Source: Clostridia bacterium
GTDB taxonomy: Bacteria > Bacillota > Clostridia > JAQVDB01
Length of the DNA: 32,048 bases
Direction of reading: 5' to 3'
Assembly (NCBI GenBank): GCA_028698525.1
Contig: JAQVDB010000025.1
Coordinates: 1 to 32,048, forward strand
This document shows positions 26,630 through 32,048 of the stretch, one piece after another (position 1 is the stretch's first letter; the number at the start of each line of letters is the position of its first letter). The notes beneath the pieces are model-generated. The model saw only the letters and a list, made by a program, of their open reading frames with translations. It had not been told where the DNA came from and made no database searches. A program made the translations under genes and the position numbers.

Positions 26630-26679
26630 GCTGTTATTTATATCTTCTGTTTTATCTATAGTCAGTTAAGGTGATTATC

Positions 26680-28329
26680 ATGTATAAAGGAAAACGGTTG
26701 ATCGTTTTAGGCATTTTATTAACTGTAGTATTCATCAGCTTATTAGGGAAAATTGCTGTTATACAGATTTTTAAAAACAAAGAATTGTCAAACAAAAGTG
26801 TTTTACAACATATTATAAAAATTGATATAAGCGGGAATGAAGTTGAAGGCGGCAGAATATTGGATAGGAATTTTATTCCGATCACAAATGCAAAGGTGGT
26901 TAAAAAACTTATAGTCATAAAGGATATTTTGGACGATCCAGCAAAAGCTGAAATTATAATCAATAAGTTGACTGATAATAAAATACATATGAAAGATGAC
27001 AATTATAGCGTTGAAGTTTATCACATAACAAAAACAGATTTAGTGCTGGAAAAGCTAATAAGGGAAAACGCATATAATGGTATCTTGATAGCAGATGTCT
27101 ATCCGCGATATGATGATCATTCTGTAGCTAGGCATGTTGTTGGATATGTTAGAGATAACAATCCTAAAATTCGTGCAGGAATAGAAGATAAATATTATAA
27201 ATATTTGCATTCAAGCAATTATAAAAAATATCTTACTATGATAAAAGATGGAAAGCAAAACGTAATACCACAGTTTGGATATTCAATAATAGGCGATAGT
27301 TATAATAAAATTAATAAAAGTGTACAACTAACATTAGACTACTATATTCAAGCAGAGATAGAGAAGATAGTAGATGGCGGGTATTCTGATAATGAAAAGA
27401 TTGAATCTGGTGCAGTGGTAGTTATGGATGTTAACACAGGTGAGATATTAGCCATGGTCAGCCGACCGAATTTTGATCAAAATGAAATCGGAGCTGCTAC
27501 CTCGGGACAACTTTGGAATAAAGCTATACAAACATATCCGCCTGGTTCAATATTTAAAATTATCGTCGCTGCTGCAGCTATAGAAGATGATAAGTTGGAT
27601 TTTTCAAACAAGTTTTTATGTGATGGAGATATTGATGTGCATGGGATTAACTATTCTTGTCATCATGTACATGGAATGATAGATATTAAGGAAGCATTTG
27701 CACGCTCTTGTAATTGTGCTTTTATTCAATTAGGTAATGAGGTGGGGGGACAAAAAATTAAAGAGATGGCAGAAAAATTTGGATTGGGAAAGCAAACAGA
27801 TATAGAGCTTCCCGGAGAAAGTCCCGGGCTCCTCCCCTCTGCAAAAGAATATATCAATGCCGGTATAGGTAATTTTTCCATAGGTCAGGGCAAGGTAGAA
27901 GTATCTCCTGTGCAAATGGCCAAAATGATATCTATTATTGCAAGAGGCGGTACCGATATTGAACCACGTATAGTCAAATCAATTATAACTTCAGATGAAG
28001 AGATTATCGATTTAATTAAAAGAGATAATATGAATAAACGTATTATTTCAGCAGATACAGCTCAAATGTTAAAAATTTTATTAAGAGAAGTAACATTAAA
28101 CGGATCGGGTAATTCGGCAGATTCTGACTTGGTTGGAGGAACTGCAGGCAAGACGGGAACACCTCAGTTTAACCAAGAACAATATGCAGCTTGGTTTATC
28201 GGCTATTTTCCTGTGGTTCAGCCCCAATATGCAGTAGTAGTGTTTGATAGAAGTAAAGGAGGCGGAGGAAAAGTAGCAGCGCCTATTTTTAAGAGAATAG
28301 CAGAAAAAATCTATTTAATAAAAAATTAG
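26680..28329 (+). CDS. Class B penicillin-binding protein (transpeptidase)
   Basis: A 549-aa peptidoglycan DD-transpeptidase with one N-terminal membrane helix (residues 5-25, KRLIVLGILLTVVFISLLGK). The dimerisation domain is short, and there is no PASTA tail. The catalytic motifs are S290-IFK (PPGSIFKIIVAA), S343-CN (ARSCNCAF) and K491-TG (GGTAGKTGTPQF). It resembles FtsI/SpoVD-like class B enzymes. Standing directly before sigK, it could be a sporulation cortex transpeptidase, but that is inference only. I chose ATG 26680, since AAGGTG (26667-26672) is 7 nt upstream; the GTG 26671 lies inside that site. Confidence 0.88.
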   Translation: MYKGKRLIVLGILLTVVFISLLGKIAVIQIFKNKELSNKSVLQHIIKIDISGNEVEGGRILDRNFIPITNAKVVKKLIVIKDILDDPAKAEIIINKLTDNKIHMKDDNYSVEVYHITKTDLVLEKLIRENAYNGILIADVYPRYDDHSVARHVVGYVRDNNPKIRAGIEDKYYKYLHSSNYKKYLTMIKDGKQNVIPQFGYSIIGDSYNKINKSVQLTLDYYIQAEIEKIVDGGYSDNEKIESGAVVVMDVNTGEILAMVSRPNFDQNEIGAATSGQLWNKAIQTYPPGSIFKIIVAAAAIEDDKLDFSNKFLCDGDIDVHGINYSCHHVHGMIDIKEAFARSCNCAFIQLGNEVGGQKIKEMAEKFGLGKQTDIELPGESPGLLPSAKEYINAGIGNFSIGQGKVEVSPVQMAKMISIIARGGTDIEPRIVKSIITSDEEIIDLIKRDNMNKRIISADTAQMLKILLREVTLNGSGNSADSDLVGGTAGKTGTPQFNQEQYAAWFIGYFPVVQPQYAVVVFDRSKGGGGKVAAPIFKRIAEKIYLIKN

Positions 28330-28344
28330 ATAAATGAGACGTGC

Positions 28345-28371
28345 ACAAAACTCCTTGTAACTGCATACACT
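28345..28371 (+). promoter_or_regulatory. Sigma-E/sigma-K-like promoter of sigK
   Basis: CATACACT (28364-28371) fits the sigma-E -10 consensus CATACANT exactly. It also nearly fits the sigma-K -10 CATANNNTA, with AC at 28345-28346 and 17 nt of spacer as for sigma-K -35 elements. In Bacillus, sigK is first read by sigma-E with SpoIIID, then by sigma-K itself. I see no clear sigma-E -35 and no confident SpoIIID box. Confidence 0.5.
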
Positions 28372-28408
28372 TTAAAGTGAGCTGTTTTAGGGAGGTGTGC
28401 CCGGTTAT

Positions 28409-28849
28409 ATGCTTTTTTCTATATTAAGGGAATTTTTATTTCTAGTTTGTTATGTATCAGGTAGCACTTCATTTCCTAAACCTTTGTCCAAGGAAGAAGA
28501 AAAAGAATATTTAATACGTTATCTAAACGGGGATCAGCAGGCTAAAAATATACTTATCGAGAGAAACTTAAGATTGGTAGCACATATAGTGAAAAAATAC
28601 AGCTGTACGTATAAGGAGAATGATGACCTGATATCCATTGGCACTATAGGACTAATAAAAGCAATTACAACATTTAACCCTAAACGGGGTACTAGATTAG
28701 CAACATATGCTGCTAGATGTATTGAGAATGAAATATTGATGACTATAAGATCATCAAAGAAAAAAAAGAATGAAGTTTCTTTACAGGATCCTATCGGCAT
28801 AGACAAAGAAGGCAATGAATTGCCTCCAATGGTTTATCTACAATTGTAA
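28409..28849 (+). CDS. sigK: RNA polymerase sigma-K, 5' part, interrupted by a skin-like element
   Basis: The first ~137 codons of the late mother-cell sigma factor, needed for cortex, coat and spore release genes. After a hydrophobic pro-sequence ([16 protein letters not shown]) come [15 protein letters not shown], region 2 ([42 protein letters not shown]) and [15 protein letters not shown], all close to Bacillus SigK. The frame then leaves the family: LPPMVYLQL and stop at 28849. Regions 3 and 4 are absent, so this allele is non-functional until rearranged. The break is at AATGA (28814-28818). ATG 28409 is preferred (GGAGG 13 nt upstream); GTG 28397 is only 1 nt from GGAGG. Not a decayed pseudogene: the coding part is intact. 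Confidence 0.92.
   Translation: MLFSILREFLFLVCYVSGSTSFPKPLSKEEEKEYLIRYLNGDQQAKNILIERNLRLVAHIVKKYSCTYKENDDLISIGTIGLIKAITTFNPKRGTRLATYAARCIENEILMTIRSSKKKKNEVSLQDPIGIDKEGNELPPMVYLQL
28810..28825. other. Predicted attachment site (left end) of the sigK intervening element
   Basis: AGGCAAT-GA-ATTGCCT is a perfect dyad with 7-bp arms around the dinucleotide GA (28817-28818). Serine recombinases exchange DNA at a central dinucleotide flanked by imperfect inverted repeats, so this is what a crossover point should look like. It lies in the AATGA pentamer that I recall as the skin core in Bacillus, and exactly where the protein stops resembling SigK. Confidence 0.7.
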
Positions 28850-28853
28850 AAGA

Positions 28854-30395
28854 TTACTTTGGAAGCTTTGGATATAACACAAGTGTAAACTCATCATTCC
28901 TTTGGTTCTTTTCTTTTTCATAAACTGCATAGTCCAACACTGATTTTAGAAGTTTATTTTTCTTGGCCGGGCTTTGGGTTTTCGGGTAAAGCTCCAACAC
29001 TTTTTCCACTTGTGGAATTATATTCTTTTTTGCGTTTAGTCTTTCTCTTGCTGAAATCAAATCCTGATCAGCATTTTTAATATTATGATTAGTATCATCT
29101 ATTCTTTTAGCCAGTATTTGGGATCGTTCAAGATATGTGTCTATATCATAGACGCCTCTTTCTAATAGGTCATGTAGGTTATTCTTTTGTTTCTCAAGCT
29201 GTTTTAATTTATTATTTAGCTTATTCAAGGCTGCTTCATATACCTTCAATAGATTATTGCTCGGGAAGTTTCTTTTGGTATTAACCTCATCCCATTCAGC
29301 CTTATAGCTAGTCAGCCATTCTTCCAGTCCTTTTAAAAGCCTTCTTTCTACATATTTGAATTTAGAACTCTTGTTGCTACAATGGGTGCGATTATAACAA
29401 ATAATATGTGGATCCCTGTTGCGAGTATAGGTTCTAAAAACCATGGATGCACCACATTTGCCGCATCTAATTAGACCTGCTAACGGATTAGAAATCTTTG
29501 TATTATAGGGCACATGGCTTCTTTTATTTAATATTTCCTGGGCTTTATTATAGGTTTCCTGGGGAATAAGTGGCTTATGCTTTCCTTGAACGCTTATCCA
29601 TTCATTTCTGGGCAATGTTCTAACTTCTTTAATTTGGCCGGGCTTATCTGATTTTCTATACTCTTTTTTTCTCCATTGTACCTTGCCGGTATATACTTCA
29701 TTTTTTAATATTGTTAATACCGAGGAGCTAGACCATCGTTTGCCGGTATATGTTTTATATCCCAGCTCATTTAGTTTGTTTGCAATTTTGTTGGCACCCA
29801 TACCATGGTTAGTATATAGATCAAATATCATCCTTACTATTGGAGCTTGTTCTGGATGTGGGCTTAAAGTTCTGTATCGGTCGATATAGTAAATTTCATA
29901 CCCGTAAGGAGGTAAAGTGCCTATATAGTTCCCATCTTCCACAGAACGGACTCTACCGCGCTGTAAACGCCTATTTATTATCTTTAATTCCTTTCTGGCC
30001 ATGAAGGCTTCAAATTCACTGTATTCTTCATCAAATTCATCTTGAAGATCATAAATTTTGCGGGGTGTAATTATTTTAGTGCTAGCTTTTTTAAAAGTTT
30101 CTAATATAAGTCCTTGTTCCTGCATATTTCCACGGCCCAGACGATCCATGTCCATGACAAGCACTCCGTCATATAGTCCCTGTTCAACTTCTTTTAACAG
30201 TTCTAACATTTCAGGTCTATGTATAAGACTCTCGCCGGATACAATCTCTTCATGAATTTTAATTATGTTTAGGTCCAGCTTTTTAGCTACTTCAAATAAT
30301 GTTTTTTTATGTTTAGCTAGGGTTTCACCGGTACCCAGTTTTTCAGCCTCTTCATCCGCTCTAGATTTTCTTAAGTATATGCATACACGGTCCAT
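28854..30395 (-). CDS. Large serine recombinase (SpoIVCA-type excisionase of the sigK element)
   Basis: A 513-aa large serine recombinase. The resolvase domain (1-150) has IYLRKSRADE with catalytic S11 and DMDRLGRGNM with R85 and R88. The recombinase domain follows (GTLPPYGYEIYYIDRYRTLS; GANKIANKLNELGYKTYTGK). A zinc ribbon has C311, C314, C333 and C339, and a long coiled coil spans about 375-465. The start ATG has GAGGTGAT upstream. Its stop is only 5 nt from the sigK fragment's stop, tail to tail. By position it should excise the element in the mother cell, as SpoIVCA does. CATATATT on the - strand (30430-30423) resembles a sigma-E -10. It is only distantly similar to Bacillus SpoIVCA, from memory. 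Confidence 0.93.
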   Translation of the reverse strand: MDRVCIYLRKSRADEEAEKLGTGETLAKHKKTLFEVAKKLDLNIIKIHEEIVSGESLIHRPEMLELLKEVEQGLYDGVLVMDMDRLGRGNMQEQGLILETFKKASTKIITPRKIYDLQDEFDEEYSEFEAFMARKELKIINRRLQRGRVRSVEDGNYIGTLPPYGYEIYYIDRYRTLSPHPEQAPIVRMIFDLYTNHGMGANKIANKLNELGYKTYTGKRWSSSSVLTILKNEVYTGKVQWRKKEYRKSDKPGQIKEVRTLPRNEWISVQGKHKPLIPQETYNKAQEILNKRSHVPYNTKISNPLAGLIRCGKCGASMVFRTYTRNRDPHIICYNRTHCSNKSSKFKYVERRLLKGLEEWLTSYKAEWDEVNTKRNFPSNNLLKVYEAALNKLNNKLKQLEKQKNNLHDLLERGVYDIDTYLERSQILAKRIDDTNHNIKNADQDLISARERLNAKKNIIPQVEKVLELYPKTQSPAKKNKLLKSVLDYAVYEKEKNQRNDEFTLVLYPKLPK

Positions 30396-30445
30396 TGAAT
30401 CACCTCGTTTGCTTATCTATAGAATATATGTTAGCATAAATTTCG

Positions 30446-30479
30446 AAAAATATACTGCCAACCATAGTCGGCTGGCAGT
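30446..30479 (-). terminator. Intrinsic terminator of the lipoprotein gene
   Basis: On the - strand ACTGCCAGCC pairs with GGTTGGCAGT (one G-U) across a 6-nt loop (30454-30479), followed by ATATTTTT. The + strand side lacks a good T tract. It separates the lipoprotein gene from the recombinase gene, so the recombinase should have its own promoter. Confidence 0.8.
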
Positions 30480-30488
30480 AATATTGTT

Positions 30489-31331
30489 TTAATCCATTTC
30501 AAATTCAAATGAAAATGGGTTTATTTCAATATCGTAATTATCTGAAGATCCTTCAATTATGAATTTTGATTTTTTTATATTCTCATCTATCGGTTTGAAG
30601 CTAATTATCCCTTCCGTTTCAATCCCGGGCGACAAATCGGATTGCAGTTCGGGATAATTAGCTTCATAGTTGTATTCTGATTCATATTGTTTTGAGTCTT
30701 GTATCAGTTTTGCAGAATGTTCCCACAAGGACACATCTTCATTAGTACCGTTTTTAGCTTTAATATATACTCTTGTTTCGTTTTCTGCTAATTCTATTTT
30801 TTCTAGAGTAATTTCAAAGCCATGTTGATCTACGCTTTCGTTTATATCAATAGTTTTCAATGTTGGAGATACTGCTGTTATATAATCGACTACCTCTATC
30901 TTGTCAGCAAGAACTAATGGGGCCATAAGTTCTGCCCCAAAAACATTTTCCCCTTCTGCTACGTCTTTAACTACACCAGTTACTTTCACATAGTCATCCT
31001 GCTTTACTTGGAAGTTAGGGTCTTCGATTCCTACAAGTATATTCTTTTCTAAATTTTCAGGGTCAGCATATACTTGCAAGTAAGTTCCGTCTTCATCTTT
31101 TTCAGGTGAAGTAAATACTAGACCGGTAAATTCGATTTTCGATTCTTTGTATTTTCCAGGATCACTAAATAGTATATCTAGATTATCCTTACCGAATGAT
31201 ACTTTCGAATCGCTTTCTGTAGTATTTATAGAATTGTCTGACGTATCCGATACATCATCTTGATTATCAGAACACCCTATAAATATAAACAATAGAGATA
31301 AAATAATTAAAATAGATAAAAATCTTTTCAT
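30489..31331 (-). CDS. Lipoprotein with OB-fold-like and DUF4352-like domains
   Basis: A 280-aa lipoprotein. The signal peptide MKRFLSILIILSLLFIFIGC ends in a lipobox-like FIGC with C20 as the lipidated residue, then a Ser/Asp-rich linker. Residues about 45-145 resemble the OB-fold tRNA_anti-like domain (IEFTGLVFTSPEKDEDGTYL; DYVKVTGVVKDVAEGENVFG). Residues about 155-275 resemble a DUF4352-type immunoglobulin-like domain (HGFEITLEKIELAENETRVY; GIISFKPID). The function is unknown; such proteins are common in clostridial genomes. TAGGAGG lies before the ATG. It is cargo of the element and has its own terminator. Confidence 0.75.
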   Translation of the reverse strand: MKRFLSILIILSLLFIFIGCSDNQDDVSDTSDNSINTTESDSKVSFGKDNLDILFSDPGKYKESKIEFTGLVFTSPEKDEDGTYLQVYADPENLEKNILVGIEDPNFQVKQDDYVKVTGVVKDVAEGENVFGAELMAPLVLADKIEVVDYITAVSPTLKTIDINESVDQHGFEITLEKIELAENETRVYIKAKNGTNEDVSLWEHSAKLIQDSKQYESEYNYEANYPELQSDLSPGIETEGIISFKPIDENIKKSKFIIEGSSDNYDIEINPFSFEFEMD

Positions 31332-31440
31332 TGATATTAACCTCCTAATATAATAGTTTTATTATAAGCGGACGTTGATTACAAACACATATTCGACAAC
31401 ATCCGACATAATCCAGTTAAGGTAAATATTTCTGTAACGG

Positions 31441-31472
31441 TATTAAAAAATACTCAAATCTTTAAATTTGAG
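31441..31472 (-). terminator. Terminator overlapping the end of the metallopeptidase gene
   Basis: On the - strand CTCAAAT and ATTTGAG pair across 6 nt (31453-31472), followed by TATTTTTT. The hairpin consists of the last codons of the gene and the T tract covers its stop (31443-31445). Confidence 0.7.
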
Positions 31473-31889
31473 TTTGATTAAGTCAGGATATAGTTTTTCT
31501 ATTGCTGCGATTTGTTCTACAGAAAAATTAAGTCCCGAATACTTGTCCAACAAATTGTCAGGTACAAGTATATGTGCAGCCATAAGGTTAGCCTCGTATT
31601 CGGTTTTAACATTGGTAAAAATATTGTAGTCTTTCATATAATAGGTGAGATGTCTGTGCAGTTGGTCGTGACTTATTTCATGTGTGCAGCATAGCTGTTG
31701 TTCTATATCGCAAAGGTTTCTGTTTATACCAATATACCTGTTTCTCCGATGGTATGTATAAAACCCTTTAAGTTTTTTGAAGTTATAAAATCTCACATTT
31801 ATGTTCATTGCTTTAGCTAGCTCAAAAGGGTTTCTAGTATTGTGTTTTTTTATTAGTTTTTTTGCTTTATTTTCAATATATTTATTCAT
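31443..31889 (-). CDS. ImmA/IrrE-type zinc metallopeptidase
   Basis: A 148-aa protease of the ImmA/IrrE family. HEISH (H70, E71, H74) is the zinc site, and E97 or E99 in the TEYEANLMAAHILVPDN block is the likely third ligand. In ICEBs1 ImmA cleaves the repressor ImmR to release element excision; IrrE does the same for DdrO. Such genes usually sit beside an XRE-type repressor, which is not visible here, but an open frame ends 70 bp upstream on the same strand. GTGAGGTC lies before the ATG. A role in control of this element is inference. Confidence 0.88.
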   Translation of the reverse strand: MNKYIENKAKKLIKKHNTRNPFELAKAMNINVRFYNFKKLKGFYTYHRRNRYIGINRNLCDIEQQLCCTHEISHDQLHRHLTYYMKDYNIFTNVKTEYEANLMAAHILVPDNLLDKYSGLNFSVEQIAAIEKLYPDLIKLKFKDLSIF

Positions 31890-31963
31890 GCTGACCTCAC
31901 AAATATATTATTTAATCAGCCTTCTTTGTATATTTTAAAAAGTATGCTTGTTGTTTATTTTAT

Positions 31964-32047
31964 TTATCTTATCCTGCGTAATATGACTTCTTCATGTTTT
32001 GATACTTCATCTTCAATGCGTATGAGTTTTTCGGAGTTTTGCTTATA
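31964..32047 (-). CDS. Possible C-terminal end of an upstream gene, cut by the window
   Basis: On the - strand an open frame enters from beyond the window and stops at TAA (31964-31966). The visible end is 27 residues rich in Glu, Lys and Arg (SEKLIRIEDEVSKHEEVILR). A second frame is also open here, so this is tentative. Its position before an ImmA-type gene is where a repressor gene is commonly found. Confidence 0.3.
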   Translation of the reverse strand, partial: YKQNSEKLIRIEDEVSKHEEVILRRIR

Positions 32048-32048
32048 T

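Larger units (their letters stand above)
28817..32048. mobile_element. Skin-like sigK intervening element, left portion (continues beyond the window)
   Basis: From the GA crossover point to the window end. It carries a serine recombinase pointing toward sigK, a lipoprotein gene, an ImmA/IrrE-type protease gene and the end of another frame, all on the - strand against the + strand genes outside. The right end, total length and the 3' half of sigK are not visible. Known elements of this kind range from about 15 kb in Clostridioides difficile to 48 kb in Bacillus subtilis. The alternative, a truncated sigK with an unrelated recombinase next to it, would not explain the dyad and the exact break. 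Confidence 0.82.

Noticed and set aside
28397-28408. GTG 28397 as the sigK start
   Set aside because: It is one base from GGAGG, too close for initiation. ATG 28409 gives the better pro-sigma-K N-terminus.
28409-28849. sigK as a decayed pseudogene
   Set aside because: The coding part has no frameshift or internal stop, and the break coincides with a dyad and a recombinase gene, which fits programmed interruption better.
26548-30427. A 15-bp match (TTATCTATAGAATAT) between the gap before the penicillin-binding protein gene and the recombinase upstream region, possibly a shared site
   Set aside because: It is almost all A and T. In AT-rich DNA of this size several such matches are expected by chance, and no function links the two places.

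Overview
The window is about 32 kb of AT-rich DNA, almost all coding. Its gene families and their order point to an endospore-forming anaerobic clostridium (Firmicutes, class Clostridia): dgt-dnaG-sigA, DUF512-der-plsY-gpsA, alaS-ireB-ruvX-DUF1292-fur, mltG-trmR-trhP, and a sigK with a pro-sequence. I cannot name the genus. I saw no rRNA, tRNA, CRISPR array or insertion sequence.

Positions 1-28,330 are ordinary chromosome, all on the + strand, in tight operons with translational overlaps. The layout is: (a) dgt, dnaG and sigA (nucleotide sanitation, primase, housekeeping sigma), closed by an intrinsic terminator; (b) a DUF512 radical-SAM protein, der, plsY and gpsA (ribosome assembly and phospholipid synthesis), closed by a terminator; (c) a PRC-barrel protein, a 55-aa YtxH-like membrane protein and an AI-2E-type permease; (d) alaS behind a consensus sigma-A promoter and a 130-nt leader ending in a strong terminator; (e) ireB, a large phosphatase-fold membrane protein, a ferredoxin-fused aldo/keto reductase, ruvX, a DUF1292 protein and fur; (f) RNase J, a LysO-type exporter split into two genes, a YlbF-family protein and typA; (g) mltG, trmR and trhP. 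The last two match the enzymes that build 5-methoxyuridine in the tRNA wobble position.

The most notable part is the right end. A class B penicillin-binding protein is followed by the first ~137 codons of the late mother-cell sigma factor sigK. This fragment has a membrane-type pro-sequence and region 2 but no region 4. Its reading frame breaks at a 16-bp dyad centred on the dinucleotide GA, inside the AATGA pentamer that I recall as the skin crossover core in Bacillus subtilis. Immediately beyond, facing the other way, is a large serine recombinase gene, then a lipoprotein gene and an ImmA/IrrE-type metallopeptidase gene, all on the - strand. I read this as the left 3.2 kb of a skin-like (sigma-K intervening) element that must be excised in the mother cell to rebuild sigK. 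Its right end and the 3' half of sigK lie outside the window. Unlike the Clostridioides difficile case, this sigK keeps a pro-sequence, so both DNA excision and proteolysis may gate sigma-K activity. A sigma-E/sigma-K-like promoter stands in front of it.

Other points of interest are the unexplained alaS leader, a phosphatase-like membrane protein of unknown role next to ireB, a run of eight G as the ireB ribosome-binding site, and several tiny Shine-Dalgarno-led ORFs in leader regions.
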